A DNA stretch of 64,000 bases, taken from NCBI GenBank assembly GCA_035771175.1, contig CM069589.1, positions 31,917,701-31,981,700 of the forward strand, in the 5' to 3' direction. The position numbers and the translations under genes were made by a program. Source of the stretch: Paratinospora sagittata (lineage: Eukaryota > Streptophyta > Magnoliopsida > Ranunculales > Menispermaceae). Each line of letters opens with the position of its first letter. Position 1 is the stretch's first letter. The notes under the pieces were generated by a model. That model worked only from the letters and a program-made list of their open reading frames with translations, was not told where the DNA came from and did no database searches. This document shows positions 47,279 to 61,496 of this stretch, one piece after another.

Positions 47279-49884
47279 TCAACATATTGTACAGAAACTC
47301 ACATGAACTCCCCTTGCCTCGTAGCTTCCCTCTTGAGCTAACTTAGCCTTAATATTTGCATTCTCTTCTCCCTCTTTTGAAAACATCAAAAAGTGGGTAG
47401 GCCTAGCTCGTACTCGGACCCTTCCTTTTTCTCTTTCTCTCGACCTCCTCATCCTTCTTGGATCTACTGGAACTAGGTTCATATTCCTTGGGTTTCCTGG
47501 GCGCACGTGTCTTTGAGGAACTACTAGAGCTTTTTCTTAATCTTTTGACAAATGTGTTAGTTACAACATTCTACCTAGATTTTTTAATGAATTTTTTGTG
47601 GGCATGCTTGGAAACACCAAATTTGAATGGATCAAGAGGTGGACTGGGTTTGAAGTCTTTAGCTTTCCTCTCCACAAGACCTCGAGCAAAATCAGGAGAA
47701 AGTGTATGACCTTCAAATTCTAGCCTGATTGGTCCCTTGCGTTTGGGATCAGGGAAAGTTTTTGATGAGGGATCCAAGGGTGGAGACACTCTTCTTCTGA
47801 TTCTATGGAGAGGCTCTTCATCGGATGCTTCTTCTTCTTCACATTCTAAAATTCCAAGAAGTCTGTCAAACTCCTTAGGTCTTTATAGACGAGTGAAGGT
47901 TGGAGCTCTTGGTGCAGGTGGAACCTTTACACCTTTCTTCTCCAACAGATGATAGAACATTGCAAAACGTTTCATACTTGAGGCAATATACCAACATAGT
48001 AGAATACAACCTAATGTTTATTGCCTTGAAGAGGTCTTCAAAGAAGCCTACTACACCTTCCACTCGATCAACACCTGTGATGACAATGTATGACAGATCC
48101 ATAATGCTTGTGACAAGAAAAGACATCTTGTTTTCCAAGTTGTGAAGCTTTTCAACAACATGAGTAACCAAGTCGAGAATCTTGGTTAGTCTGTTATCCT
48201 CTGTTTATGCTGGCCTTGCAGTATCTAAGTTCTCTTTCAGACTAGAGATGGCCTGCAACACTGGATCAAGCGTTGTCTTGCAAGTTACTTGATCCAAGAT
48301 AACATCTAAAACTAATTGTAAAGTGCTAGAAATGGACTTATCTTTAGAGGTCTCAACCACTTTTCCTCATAAGCTTTGAAGTTGTTCAAAAATCTTTTGT
48401 AATGCTTCTGCAATCACAACACTCGAAGTATGGCTTTATGTAGCTTGGGCTGAGTGACTCTGTGATTCTTGAGGTCTGGCTTGAGAAGGTTGAGAGCTTG
48501 ATGATCTTGGTTGAATTGATGCAGCGAAGGCTTTCATGAATGGCTTCATCTGTTGCATGTTATCTCGAATGTCCTTAACCAGATCATTATTGATTGATGA
48601 AGCAGGCAAAGATCACATGACACTCAACTGTTGGTCCATTTGTTGCGTCACTTTCTCGAGCAATGCAGTTGCCTGGATCATGTGAGAGTTAAATTCTTTC
48701 ATCTCATTAATCTCAACTCTTTCCTGAGATTTCTTAGAATCTCAGACCTCTGCTAATATCTCATTCTTCAGCTAAACTTGATTATGTTCTAAACAAGTCA
48801 TTAGCTAAGACATGGCAAAAATCTAATCTTCTCTCATTCTTTTCAGGAAATCTTCCTCTTTGAAGAATTCATCTGTTGGCTTGCTGGTAGAAGGATAAGA
48901 AGGCGACTCATGATCATATGAGCTTTTCTCATGAAGATTTTCCATTTCATCTTCTACTTGGAACTCAACATTGGCCTCATGAAAATCTTCAATATGATTT
49001 CTTCAATAGCCTTTTCATTCGAGTCATCTCCCTGATAGGGTTTGATAGCCAGATCATAACCCTCTGTATCTTGACATTTTTCACCATCTGACTCAGTCTT
49101 TTTTGAGTCTTGGAATTCCATTGATACAGGGATATTAAATGGAGATGGTGGCCTGTAGATGGTTTTATTTGAGTCCTCACTGACTCTCTCTCTGGTGATT
49201 TCCTCCAAGATTGCATCAGCATTTTCTGACTCATTCAAATGTTCTTCAACAACTGCCTGAGCAATTTAGGTCACCTCTTCCATTAGATATTCTTCAGCAT
49301 GAACAACTTGATCTGCATATTCAAATTCCACATCGTTAATTGAAACATGCTCAACGTCAGCTGTGGTAACATCTTCCTCTTGCACAGCCTGTTCAACTTG
49401 ACTAGTTGAAGCTTGGGTGACTTGTTTCTCCATTGCTAAGACATCTTCTTTTCTTGTTTCATCTTTTCCACTGGATTGTTCCTCAAGTGGAACGTCTGAC
49501 ATTGGAAGCCATTTTTCCAATGCAGGGATATAAGTGTATGTCATCAATTTCACAGTGGTTTGACCAATGCAGTTGTATATGCTGGTCTCTTTGAAGCTTT
49601 CTCCACTAAAATCAATACCACACATCTCAAACAGAGTGGTGAGGTACATACAAAATGGCAGACCTCCTCCTCTACAAACCACTGTATTCATCACATGCAT
49701 GAGGATGTGATGGTCCAGACGTGGTTTCAGTAGGAGGTGTGGGTATAGATGATGTGGGTTCCTCAGCCAGGTAGGCCTGAGTTGGTTCAGTTCTTGGCTT
49801 CACACTCCTATCTGGAGATGATGATGGAGAAACAATTCTTTTTCTTGCAAAAAATGGGCGAAGCTTTACGGGTTTGGGTGCTAT
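47279..49884 (-). pseudogene. Sirevirus env-like ORF, copy H
   Basis: The start corresponding to the ATG of copy E is ATA here (49884-49882). After a Pro/Ser-rich N-terminus the clear block LPFCMYLTTLFEMCGIDF (about 49670) is the end of a PF20167-type plant transposon protein domain. Most of that domain is missing, which suggests a deletion near 49715. An acidic Glu/Val-rich stretch follows (49440-49266), then a second open stretch (49238-48954) and coiled-coil-like text (SMEFQDSKKTESDGEKCQD; later RLTKILDLVTHVVEKLHNLE). A basic tail, RRMRRSREREKGRVRVRAR, lies near 47420. Many stops and frame changes are present. The function of this protein class is unknown. Confidence 0.6.
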
Positions 49885-49921
49885 TGAAAATCAAATGAAA
49901 AGAGATAAAGAACTGAGGCAA

Positions 49922-52900
49922 TGCCACGACCCACTATCTGTGACGTCATGACCGGCACGAAACCCCGGATATATCCTCCCTCGATATCCCCGGCATCCCG
50001 TCAGCCTTTTAACAACACATCATAATCGCAATAATCAACATCAAAACACATGGACAATAATAGATCATCAATGTAAAAGCATACCCAAATGACAACCATA
50101 AATTTTTTTTTTCTTAGTCCATAATGTTCAAAATATACAAAATCCTACTTAACCATAAATTACAACTCATCTATGTGTTAAGTGCAAGCATTATGTGTTA
50201 CATAGTACAATTTATCAAAATAAATGCGGAAAAGTACTAAACACCTACGTCACAAAAGTGTAGGAAAAATGCCCGCAACTAAGCTTTTCCCTTCCCCTTC
50301 CTTTTCGAACCTGAAAGGATAAGAGTGAGGAGTGAGGTACAACAAACTCAATGAATATTTTCTACAAGTGGCAACATATATATGCATTTGTGTAAAACAT
50401 TGCAAGATCATTAAATCCATTTAAATATCATGGATACAAATAAGATTACATACATGCTCAATATAATGCATCATGTCATATACAAGACAATGTATATCAT
50501 TTATAAACATGCCCATGCAATCCTAGCACCTCCTGAGTAAGAATCAATACAAGGGCCTGAGTGCGCGACACACATCACCCGATAGACCTCTTACCGGTAT
50601 TCTATTAGAATTCCTAGGATTGTATGAACCATAGGATCCGCCCACCAAGACAAGTACCATGCCTAGGCGAATCCTAACATACACAACTCATAAAAATTCT
50701 CTGTCAAGTCCACAATTAGGGATCACCACTAGACTTACGAGATTCCCCAAAGAAAATTCCAACTAGGAGACTCAACCAAATTGCTAACCCTATTAGACTA
50801 TGCTCAAATACATTTCATGAGACATTAAATCAATACTACAATAGATAAGCATTTAAAAACATTTTGATACTACAATGCCACATATAGAAACCAACAATTA
50901 AAGAAACACTCACAACTTGATTGGCTAGACTTAGCTAATCCAATCCAATCCACAAGAGAGCACTAGAATGACCACAATCACCCCAAGCACCTCAATCCCC
51001 AGTTGGCCTATTTGGGTTACTTAAATCATCCAAAATCCCTGCATCAAACATGGTTTATACATTGCTGAAAATCAGTCCACTAGTGTGCCAAACAACCGTG
51101 ATCAAACCCAATTCCATAGCCAATTAAGTTTTTTAAATGATTATACACATGAGCCAATCCCATATTGCTCAATTCAACCATTAAAAATCAAATTAAACCA
51201 TACATAACCCAATTGAATGCAATAGGTTTATCCCCATGATCCAATTACTATAATTGATAGACGCATATTTAGACATGTTTTAGGAGTGTTTTATAGGAGT
51301 TTTAGGATGATTTACGCATTAGTTTAATGTATTCATGCTAGTTTTGATGCATTTGATAGTTTAGAAATTAATTGGTTTTTATTCATTATTTCTGGTTTGT
51401 TAGATTATATGTGGATCAATATATGTTTAGAGTGAGTTAATTACTTGTTTTGCAATGTTTTGTAGGTGTTTGGATGCAATAGCCATGGATTTGGATGAGG
51501 AGAATATATACAAGAAGTGGAAAAGGAGATAGCATGAAAAGCTCAAGCAGAAAAGAGTTAAAAATTTGGCTAAGTCCACAAATCAGACGCAAAAGAGATG
51601 CTCAGGGCGTCGCGGGGCAGCTCACGGTGCTGGGAAATTCTTAATGGAGCGCTACGGCGCTAGGCCTTTTTCAAGTTGCGATTTTAGCAATTTCTTTTTG
51701 GGAAAACTTTCCATTATTATTGGAACAAAAGTGAGCTATATAATATATCAAAGTAGAGGGTTTTTCACGACGAACAAGAGGAGAACGAAGGTTTTGACGG
51801 CTAGAACGAGTTAGAGAACAAGATTCGCATAGAAGATAAATCTCATATTCTACACTTATTCTAGTTTGTTTCCCTTTATTCTGATTCATGTTTATACCAT
51901 TGTTTATCGTTTTTATGTCTTCAGTTATGAACTAAACCTCTTTCTAGAGGTGTAGATTGATCCAAACTCGAGACTATGTCTTAGCTTTTATTATTTAATT
52001 ATTATTAATGAATTCTTTTAGTTTGTTTATATTTTTCTGTGCACAAAGCTTTCGACCCCCTGATCAAGGATTGAATGATCCTAGATTCGAGGAAGATGCT
52101 CTAAAAGAGGGTACCTTGGGTTGGAACCTAGAGAGTATACCCTAGGCTATTAGGTGGAATTCATAGATCTTAATGAATTACTGTTGCGTTTGGTTTTCAT
52201 CGAAAAAGTTAAACCAATACAACGGTAATATGCTCTAGTTGTGCTTCAAAAGAGAGAATAAGAAACGATAGGAATTCCAACTTATAAGCTAGATAATTGA
52301 TTTAATAATAATACTTATATCAAGACATAATTGAGAGAGAGGTGACATCGAACGTCTAATTTAATCTCTATTTGATTTATCATTTGCTTTACATTGCGTT
52401 GTTAGTTATTAATTAGTTAATTTAATTTCTGTCTTAATCATTCAATTAAGAAATTTCTGTCAAATACCTATAACCCTACCAATTTCTTGTTAGAAATAGG
52501 GGGGTTTCACTATTTATGGACTCCCAACATCTTCTAGATTAACATATCTCAAATGCATGACCTAATTCCAAAATGTATTTTCCACCACCCTCCTTAAATT
52601 TCGAGATTCATGAGTGGAAAACACTCATTAGGTCAAAAGCAAGCTTGCATGCATGAATAAAAGTGATAGAAGGAAGAAAAATGAGAAAGAATGAGGAAGA
52701 AATGATTACCTTGGGAATTCTTGAGCAAGAATGCACCCAAAACCCCAACTTTTTCCTTCCTTTTCTCCTTTCCCCTTCCTTTCCTCTTCTCCAAGCTCCT
52801 TAGCCTCTTTTGGAAGTTAAAAATGAGAGAAATCACGTCTCAATGGCTTATATAGAGGTTAAGTGGCATTTTGGGCCCACACTTAAAAAAACACACTTTA

Positions 52901-53494
52901 TAAAAGAAACAGTTTTCTTACTACAATTACTGGGACTTAGATAATCAATTTCTTGCAAACGACTCATGAATTTAACATCTTAACCGTTAAAACGTTTTAT
53001 AAGGTCAATTACCAACCTTCAGGTATAATTTCAGGTCAATTCAACGGTGGGGTTGCGAGATCCAACCGTTTGATCAAAACTGTGCAAGAAAATCCTCAAA
53101 TCTGAGAAATAGTATTTTGAGTCTTATACCTTACAATAGACAACTCCAATAAATATCTTCACCGGTCATAATAAAGATCTATCAAAGAAGAATAAGCTGA
53201 CAAAATTTTAGCTTAATCAGACCACGGATCTAGGAGATTAAGTCATTGATGTAATCGGTGATAGAAATTTCTTCCTATATGGAGCGAGCTCCACTGATCC
53301 AAAACACCATTTTTGACATGTTTCGACGTCGAATGGGTCTCCGATCATTCTAAAACTTCACGCGCACTCTAAAAGATGTAAAATCATGCAAAGACACTTG
53401 AACCAATGCTCGTCGAGCATCATATATGTATACATACACGTATACGAGTACTCAACGGGTCAAAATGACGTCATCCTAAGGTACGAGTGTTACA
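49922..53494 (-). mobile_element. Solo gypsy-type LTR (3573 bp), reverse orientation
   Basis: Read on the minus strand it begins TGTAACACTCGTACC and ends GTGGGTCGTGGCA. Perfect GGCAA copies flank it (49917-49921 and 53495-53499). When it is left out, the env-like leader of copy H lines up with copy E without a gap. It has no coding region of its own. It contains an inserted-looking block at 51254-52467; without that it would be about 2.35 kb. Confidence 0.88.
51254..52467. mobile_element. Possible nested insertion inside the reverse solo LTR
   Basis: The text changes character at both ends and the block is flanked by CTATAA (51248-51253 and 52468-52473). It opens TTGATAGACGCATATTTAGA and holds GC-rich words (GGCGTCGCGGGGCAGC) near 51607. 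I cannot assign a class: the ends are not TG...CA and no terminal inverted repeat was found. The flanking copies could be chance in AT-rich text. Confidence 0.35.
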
Positions 53495-54188
53495 GGCAAT
53501 AAGGCAGAACTGATACAATAGGAATCAAAGGATTCAAAAATGAATAGAGATCAAGATTTACCAAAGGTTAAAGATGAAGGTTTAGCAGTAACTTTTGGAG
53601 CGATTCCTAGTAAGTTTTCATTGAAGCGTCCTAGGGCATCAAAAAAGAAAGCGAATGCCAGGTTACTGAAGGTTTGATTTTTTGATGCTAAAGCGATAAG
53701 CTCGCTCCTGATACACACTCACACGTGTCTCAACTTCGAGTCTAAAGGCGGTTTAATTTATTTAACATTTGCGGCTGATCAACGTCCTCCTTATGACGGG
53801 TAGTTTTTGAACAACTAATGGCTTCGGGCACATTAGCGTCCTCAAACACTGTCAGCATCCTCATTGATACTTAAACTATAATATTAATCAATTTTGAACA
53901 ATTTAAACTTAAGTATCGTATAGTTGAATAAACAATATCAAAAATTATATTTCATTAATCAACTATCAATAATTTAATCATGAGCGAAAATATTTAAGCA
54001 TTCTAAGCATTGCATGATTAAATATAATCATTTATTTCTAATAATCACTGGTAAATGTATCTATTCTAATAATATCAACAGTGATGAGAGTAACTTTTAT
54101 ACCTTTGCATATTTTTGACTTTTACCTCAAGGTACTGCAAAGTCCTCAACTTGTGCACGCTGTCTTTTTTTGAAGCAGCTGAGATGAT
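53495..54188 (-). other. Env-like leader of copy H, cut by LTR B
   Basis: Counterpart of 278-1000. It holds AGGACGCTAA (53841-53832, minus strand) and AACGTCCT-type words near 53780. The TATA box of copy E is not kept: a TCAAAAAATC stands in its place. At 54189 it is interrupted by the S1 LTR B; the last five bases are ATGAT. Confidence 0.6.
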
Positions 54189-57036
54189 TGTTGGTCCACC
54201 CAAGAGGGGGGTGAATTGGGTGCAATGGTCAATTTTAAATATCTATTCCAATAACTTAGTGATATACATAAGTGTATTGGAATTGAATGCAAAACTAGAA
54301 CACAAACTAAATTGCAAACGTGAGACACATAAGATTTATAGTGGCTCGGCCGAGCCTGCGTCCACTACCTAATCTCCCGAATAGGATTTTCTCAATCCAC
54401 TAACTGATTCTCTTACGAGTGAGAACCAAACCCTTACAACTGCCTTCTTACAGGTTAAAGGAAAACCTATCCTTTCACAGGGTTAAGGATGAACCAAATT
54501 TCTTTTTTTCGGGATGAAGAGAACCCCATGTTTCTTTTATAGGATAATGAAGAATTGTTTTCCTTTTACAGGATAAGGAAGAACCGTTTTCCTTTTACGG
54601 GATAAGGAAGAATCGTGATATTTTTACGGGATGAGGAACAACCGTTTCTCTTTTACAGGTTAAGAGAAAACCTATCCTTTTACAGGTTAAGGACACACCT
54701 ATCCTTTTACGGGATTAGGATGAACCGGGTTTCCTACTTGCAAGTAAGGATGAACCTTTTTCTCTTTTATAGGTTCTGAGATAACCTTACATGATTTCAA
54801 TCTTTAAATCATTAAGTGAATTGCATTCACTTGTCCTGTTGTTTCAGTCCCGAAACACACCAACATTACAACACAATAATGTTGGTTCTAACTGAGTAGA
54901 ACACTTTACAATTAAGCTCATTACATAGCGTTATAAAGATATGAAATATGAATACGTAATGCTAAGTTGAAATACACTTACAGTCCTTTACCTTTCAATG
55001 TTTGGTATTGCTCAAGTGAAGTTTCAAAAAACATGAATGATGTGATATGAAAATCAGTGCTTCTTCGAAAATAATATATACCGAATAAAGATTGACTTAT
55101 AAAACGAAGGACTGGTGTAAATCAAAGACACAAACAATTTTCAAAATAGATATAAGTATGGAAACTTCTCGTTCAGTGATCAGTAGTTAACTGAACTACT
55201 GATATAGTTCAATACAGTACTTAAGATATGAAATCAAGTACGACTGTATATCTTAAACTATTTCTCAAACTTTATCTCCAGATAGAATGATACCAAATAT
55301 GAATTAGTACTGAGAATTTGAGTTGATACCAGATCAAATAGATTTTCAAAGATAGAATGAAAATAAGCTCAGTATGAAAATCATTTGAATACATAAGGTA
55401 TCAGTCAAAAATACTTTAAAAGTTTAGATAATGAAAAATATTTTGACATAGAGTAACTTTCAAAAAGTATTAGCACAATACAAAGTGATTGGCAAGTTGT
55501 TTGATCCTAAGTGCTGGTATTTATAGACTTAGTGGGACATACCCGTTAGACATTTGAAGTTCAAACAATATGAACGTTTACACGCAACGGCTAAAATGTT
55601 ATATGAAAATGGCAACTGTAATTTTTCGCTAACATTTTGGTTCTTTTCAGATTTCATGAAAATGAAAGTTTTAGAAAAACTTATTTTATGTATAAGAGAC
55701 GATCTCTGATAGGTTTGAAAAGGACTTTGTGCAAAGGACCATTCTAAAAAAGTAAACTTACGTAGCGTGCTTTGTTCCAACAGTGATAGTTGTTGAATTA
55801 GCGTCCCGATTCTTTATCAGTGTCCTGATGCATAATGTCAACTTTGTCATTTTATTCCTTGAGGGCTCTCATTACGTACAAGCGTCATGTTGAACACTTA
55901 AGTGAGGGCGCTACTAACTCGTAAGCGTCCTGACTTACTTTAACACTTAAACGACTTAAACTTGAGGGCGCTAATGCACAGTTAGCGTCCCGTTATGTTT
56001 TAAAAAAATTAAGTGTATGAGGGTGCTACTATCCGTGTAAGCGTCCTGCCTTTAAAACATGAGAGCGCTATAACTATGTCAGTGTCCTACCAATTAAAAA
56101 CATTTTAAACAATGACATATGCACGCTAAAGGACAATCAGCGTCCTGAAAGTTATTAAGTTGAATCCCAAAAGTGAAGGCGTTTTTATCCAGAAAACGTC
56201 CTGATAGATTATTCAACTTATAACAATCAGCGTCCTCAAAGAAAACATTCTTTGAAGAACTTAAGAAATCTTTCAGTGAGCTGATGCTGAGTCAGCTTTC
56301 TGATAACTTCAAAGGTTGACTAATAAAGGAGGCCGCTACTATACAAATAAGCGTCCTAATAAATCAGTTCAATTCAACCTTGAACGTTATCAGCATCTTA
56401 ATGAGTTGTCGGCGTCCTGACTTAACAAGTTCAGGAGAGAGTTGCTGTCTCATTAGCATCCTGAAAGACTCTTTAAAAATAATTTTGACTCGCGATTAAA
56501 TATACGATAAATGAGAATAAAAACTCGATAAATTTCAAATTAAATCATTTGAAATACCGTAAAACGTATGATCAAAACATGCAAGTGATTTGTGCATGGT
56601 TTTGGAAAACGTTTGAGCAATGTCGATTAGAGAAAGATATACCTTAAACACTTTGTGTATTTCTCATTTCTCATAATTCTTAAATCCAACTCTTCGTTAT
56701 AAGATCTTCGATGTGAACTTTGAGCTGAGTTAACTGTCATGAACGTTGATCGAGAGATGAAGACTTGAGGCTTGATCGAATCGTTCGAGTGAAGTGATCT
56801 TGAAATCATGATGTGATCGTTGATGTTCATTGGTTGAAACAAACTTGACCGTTGGATGTGATTTTTGAGTTCCTTGATCGAGTCGTTCCTTGGTTTTTTG
56901 CTTTTCCTTAGGTGCTGAGATGAAATCTTGATAAACGCTCGTTAGCACCGAAAAATACTTTGTTTGTGATTATCAAAATATACTTTATCACAATATATTT
57001 AGGGATGAGCTAAGTGATGAACCGTATAGGTTAACA
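54189..57036 (-). repeat. Sirevirus S1 LTR B, complete (2848 bp)
   Basis: It runs from TGTTGGTCCACCC on the + strand to GGTTAACA at 57036, followed by polypurine tracts read on the minus strand. It is therefore the 3' LTR of a minus-strand element whose 5' LTR is C. B and C are very similar over the shared part. The minisatellite is at 54430-54790, the TATA box at 55518-55527 and the palindromic array at 55790-56470. Confidence 0.88.
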
Positions 57037-58850
57037 ATCTCCCCCTTTTTTATGATGACAAACAAATCGAAAAATTAAACGCATGAGCAAAAAGATTATT
57101 GTTAATTTCTTTTCCCCCATTTATTCCTCTTATATTTCTTTTATCTCTTATTCTTCTTCTCCCCCTTTGATCTCATCAAAAAGTGAAGAAAAGAGACTAA
57201 GATCTCCTCTTGTGACTTAGTAAAGTAGCGAAGCTCCCCCTTACATGGAGACTCCCCCTTACTTTGTGCGTTCACCCTCAAAATGATTTATGATGACGTG
57301 TTATAGTTAGGTACGTGAGAATGCGTAAGGTCTACTATATTAGTAGTCTCGTGAGAAATAGATTGACTAATTCATAGGCTAAAATATTTGAAATAATAGC
57401 GTAGCCGAGAATCGTAGTCAGAGGGAATGAGAACGAATTGCCGAAAGGTGAATTCATAGAGAATTTTTAATCGTGGGAAATTATTCTTCTTAGTGTTTGG
57501 CATAAATATAAATTTGATAATTAAACCAGACCAAACACAAAGTATGCTTTAAGATATGTAAATAAACAAACACAACATACATATAGCATAGGCAGAATGA
57601 TTTATGATTAAACACGGCCTAGCTATTATGATTTTAATAAGATGCAAAGTATATTGTTTGAAGTACATGACATCTATTAGATATCAAAAATCATAGTCAA
57701 TTGATGCATACAAAATATAATATTAAAGAGCAACATCAATGACATGTGAAATGGAAAATTATAAACTTTTTATAGATTGGACATATGAAGATATATACGA
57801 TGAATATCAAAGTCTAAACATACTAAATATATGCTGAAATTCATAGATATCATTCAAGCAACACCATACATTCATTATCTTATTCTAGGCATATAATTTT
57901 AATTTAAGCATGGCGTAGAATGTTTGATTCACTTATTCTAATGAGAGAACATTTGGAAAGGTATGTACTCATTAGAGATCAATTATCCATGAGTTTGATG
58001 CTATCATGATATGGTATGAAGATGATGCATCAAAGTCAGGAAATCATTGAAAAGATAATGCCAAAAGATAAATAATCATAAGTGTAGGCAATATTCTTGT
58101 TCAGGATATGGGCGTATGACATGAAATTGTGTGCATGGCCTATAATCATTAGCATAAACATGAATCATGCATAGATAAGGTTTTCTAGGTTCAGAGCAAG
58201 CATGACCATGATATGAAATAGCATAGGCAGAAATAGAATGTTAAAGCACAACCAAGCTATCGTGTACCTGATCATCAGATAATCAGATAACACATAATGT
58301 TCAAGATAAATTAATCACGATGTTATATAAGATGTAAGATAAGTATATAATCATGACATTCATTCAATGTCAGATATTGACATATTATAAACATATATCA
58401 ATGAAATATGTGAATAATCTTTAGCAAGATGTCACAAGCTGATAATTGCATAAGTCACAGTAAGATTTCATCATGATGCAGTTTACCAGGAATATATGAA
58501 CAAGATAACATTAGTATGATGACAGATAATCATGTTCATGAAAGCAACATAGTTATGCAGCAGAAATATTCGAAAATCATTTTGCAAACATGGAGGCAGG
58601 TATATCAGAGCATGTAAAAGCAAGCAGCAGTTAGGAAGTGAGATGTGCAAAGCTCATTGTGAAAGTGAAGCAGGGGATTAAAACAAAGTATACACACACA
58701 CGTTGAATTATCAGAGAAGTTCTGCTTAAACATAAAAAAAGAGTATTGTATAAGAGTTTTACACAACAATCCAAAAGATGGATTAAACAAAAAAAAATTG
58801 GTTGAAGTTGACGGGGCTTGTAGAGAGGTTTCTAGACATTCTTAGAAGAG
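57037..58850 (-). other. 3' internal region of the B-C element
   Basis: Non-coding counterpart of 4284-6235 and 44481-45799, with purine tracts near 57045 and 57165. The part from about 58400 has no counterpart that I could see. At about 58850 it meets the truncated end of a reverse gypsy LTR. Confidence 0.55.
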
Positions 58851-61496
58851 ACATGGTAATTGTTATAATAAGTCCCAACTCATTCATACTACAACGTGGT
58901 AATTGTTATAATTACATAGTCCAAAATATAATACATCATAATTTAAAACACAGTTCAATCAAAATGCCTCTCAACTCACATCGAGGCCTTGGATTCTCTC
59001 GCCGACAAGGCCTTCAAGATATGACTACTCCTTTGCCCTTATTTGTGACAGAAGGACCTGAAAGAGGAAAATGAGGGTGAGCAGACGGTGCCCAATGAAT
59101 ATAATTCAAATATACTATCAATACTCATCAATAAATATCATGTATGCATGTCAATGTCTAGCATGATTAAAAACTCATAACATATAGATATCAAGCATTT
59201 ATAATAAGTTCGATGCAAGTAAAAGCCTATCAATTGGATCCACATTCCACATGCATTAGGGTTACTAGTGCACGTTTATTTCACCGTACCGTTCTCATCC
59301 CTAATCATGTTGATTTGGGGTTACTAGTGCACATCTATTTCACCGTACCGTTCTCATCCCCAAATATTTTCTTTCTAAAACCCTCATATGACAAGGTTAA
59401 GTCTCCCTATTAGCCAGATAGATGGGCCCAACCAAAGTCATAAGGTTTTCTCAAATTAATGCATCATTCAAAACATTAGAACACATTATTTCTTTCAACA
59501 TACAATATATATACGTGATATGATGACATAAAAGATATAATTATAAATGAAGTCTACTCACAACCAAGCCTCGCGAGAAAATCTAACCACACACGGACAC
59601 CAAACCGAATCAACCCAATCAAGGTCCTGAAACATTCATCAATATCCAACCATACATCAATTCCTATGCTCAATCACATAGACATTACACATCAACCTTA
59701 AATCAGCCCACATATAGACAATAGGCCTAAATCCCATCTAATCCCATCATTCAACTCAAATCACATGACTTAGGCCTCTAATGCATAGTTCTCATTCATA
59801 AACCATTCAATTAATCAAAAATATTGATTTTCAATTCCTTAGGCATAAACATGCCCAAATTGGGCCTTTTGATCACAAGTAGGCTTAACCCATGATATGG
59901 TCACAACCACCTAATCAGTAGCATAATCAACCCTAGTCATGCTTAATTAGACATAAATTGCATAAATTCAATGATTCTAGGCCAAAAGCATCAAAAGCCC
60001 AAAAATATGAAATTTTCCATACTTAGGCTATATTGCTGATTTACACTAGGTCACCATGTTCAGCCATGTATATCACTGATTTGCATAATGGGTTCATCAA
60101 CAATGGCAACTAGGTCAACATAGTTGACATGCAAGCTATTTGGAAAGGTCTAAGTTCATATTCTAAATTTAGGTCTAATATAAACAACCTTACCAATTTT
60201 CCATTTAATATTTTGTTCAGATGTATCAAGCTGCCAACAGAAATATTTAATCATAAAATCAACCGTACTGATTTAAGTATGTTAAGAAGCAAACCTTCTA
60301 TCCAAAAATCAGCTCAATCCAACGGTGGACCGAAAGATAGTGCTCTTTGATGAACAAGTATCTAATCAGACAATTTCTCCTTTCCTACTGCAAATACTTG
60401 AACTCAGATGACTATATCACACAAACTAATTGACCTATCAACATCTCAACCGTTCATAATGCAGAGATATTAGTTTTGAACCATCTTCTGAAATATAATA
60501 TCCATCCAACGGTAGGTTTAGGATATCTATCAGTTTGATATAAACTGCGCGAGAAATTTAAACTTTCCGACCAGCATTGTTTGGGAGGTTATATCTCTCA
60601 GAAGAAAACTCCAATCAAGATCTGCACCGACCAGAATGAATAGCCATAAGATATTAACTTGCTGACAAAGTTTGAGTTCAATCTGACCATATATCACCAA
60701 GATCCAACTCTTTGATGAAAACGTTACTGAGACTTCCCTCAAAACAACTTTCTCTTTCTTTCTCTTCTTCTTTCCTTTTTCTTCTTTTTTCATTTCCCTC
60801 CACTCATCTCACTCTCTAGGACTTCCTTGGAGAAGAGAAGTGGGCATGGGACACTTGTCCACTCTCATGCACCAACTTGACATGTGTTGGAGAAGATAAA
60901 TGGGGCATGAGACACTTGTACACTCTCATGCACCAACTTGACATGTGACATGTGTTGGAGAAGAAAAATGGGGCATGGGACACTTGTACACTCTCATGCA
61001 CCAACTTGACATGTGTTGGTCTCATGCACCAACTTGACATGTATTGGAGAAGAGAAATGGGGCATGGGATACTTGTCCATTCTCATGTATCAACTTGACA
61101 TGTGTTGGAGAAGAGAAATGGGACATGGGACACTTGTCCATTCTCATGCACCAACTTGACATGTGTTGGAGAAGAGAAATGGGGCATGGGACACTTGTCC
61201 ATTCTCATGCACCAACTTTTCATTCTCATTTATCCTTTTATTCAATCAATCCTAACCCATATCAATTCATGGTTTAATGGGCCCATGCATAAATAATAAC
61301 ACATGCATTATATTTTAATTTAACATGGCCCATATACAATTTATAATGCACATATTTATATACATTATCAATCATCAAATATACAAACATTAAACAACCA
61401 TCAAACAAACACCAAACATATCAAGGAAAACACATAGAGTTTAGGCAAAATGCAATTGGGTTATGGGCTAGATGAAATAATTTTTGGGGCGTCACA
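58850..61496 (-). mobile_element. Gypsy-type LTR in reverse orientation, 3' end missing
   Basis: Same family as 30425-33414. On the minus strand it begins TGTGACGCCCC at 61496 and follows that copy to the counterpart of about 33060, then stops. The last 350 bp, including the GC-rich end, are absent, so no target copy can be paired. It carries an expanded tandem repeat at 60830-61220. It interrupts the ORF at 61497-61813. Confidence 0.85.
60830..61220 (-). repeat. 61-bp tandem repeat, about six units, inside the reverse LTR
   Basis: Units of about 61 bp contain ATGGGGCATGGGACACTTGT and CACCAACTTGACATGTGTTG. They start near 60832, 60890, 60957, 61046, 61108 and 61169, with a partial unit near 61012. 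The other copy of this LTR has a single unit at 30760-30830. Confidence 0.85.

Noticed and set aside
61044..61296. Cys/His-containing ORFs resembling a repeat protein
   Set aside because: They read the 61-bp tandem repeat; because 61 is not a multiple of three the text shifts frame each unit, so no real repeat protein is encoded.
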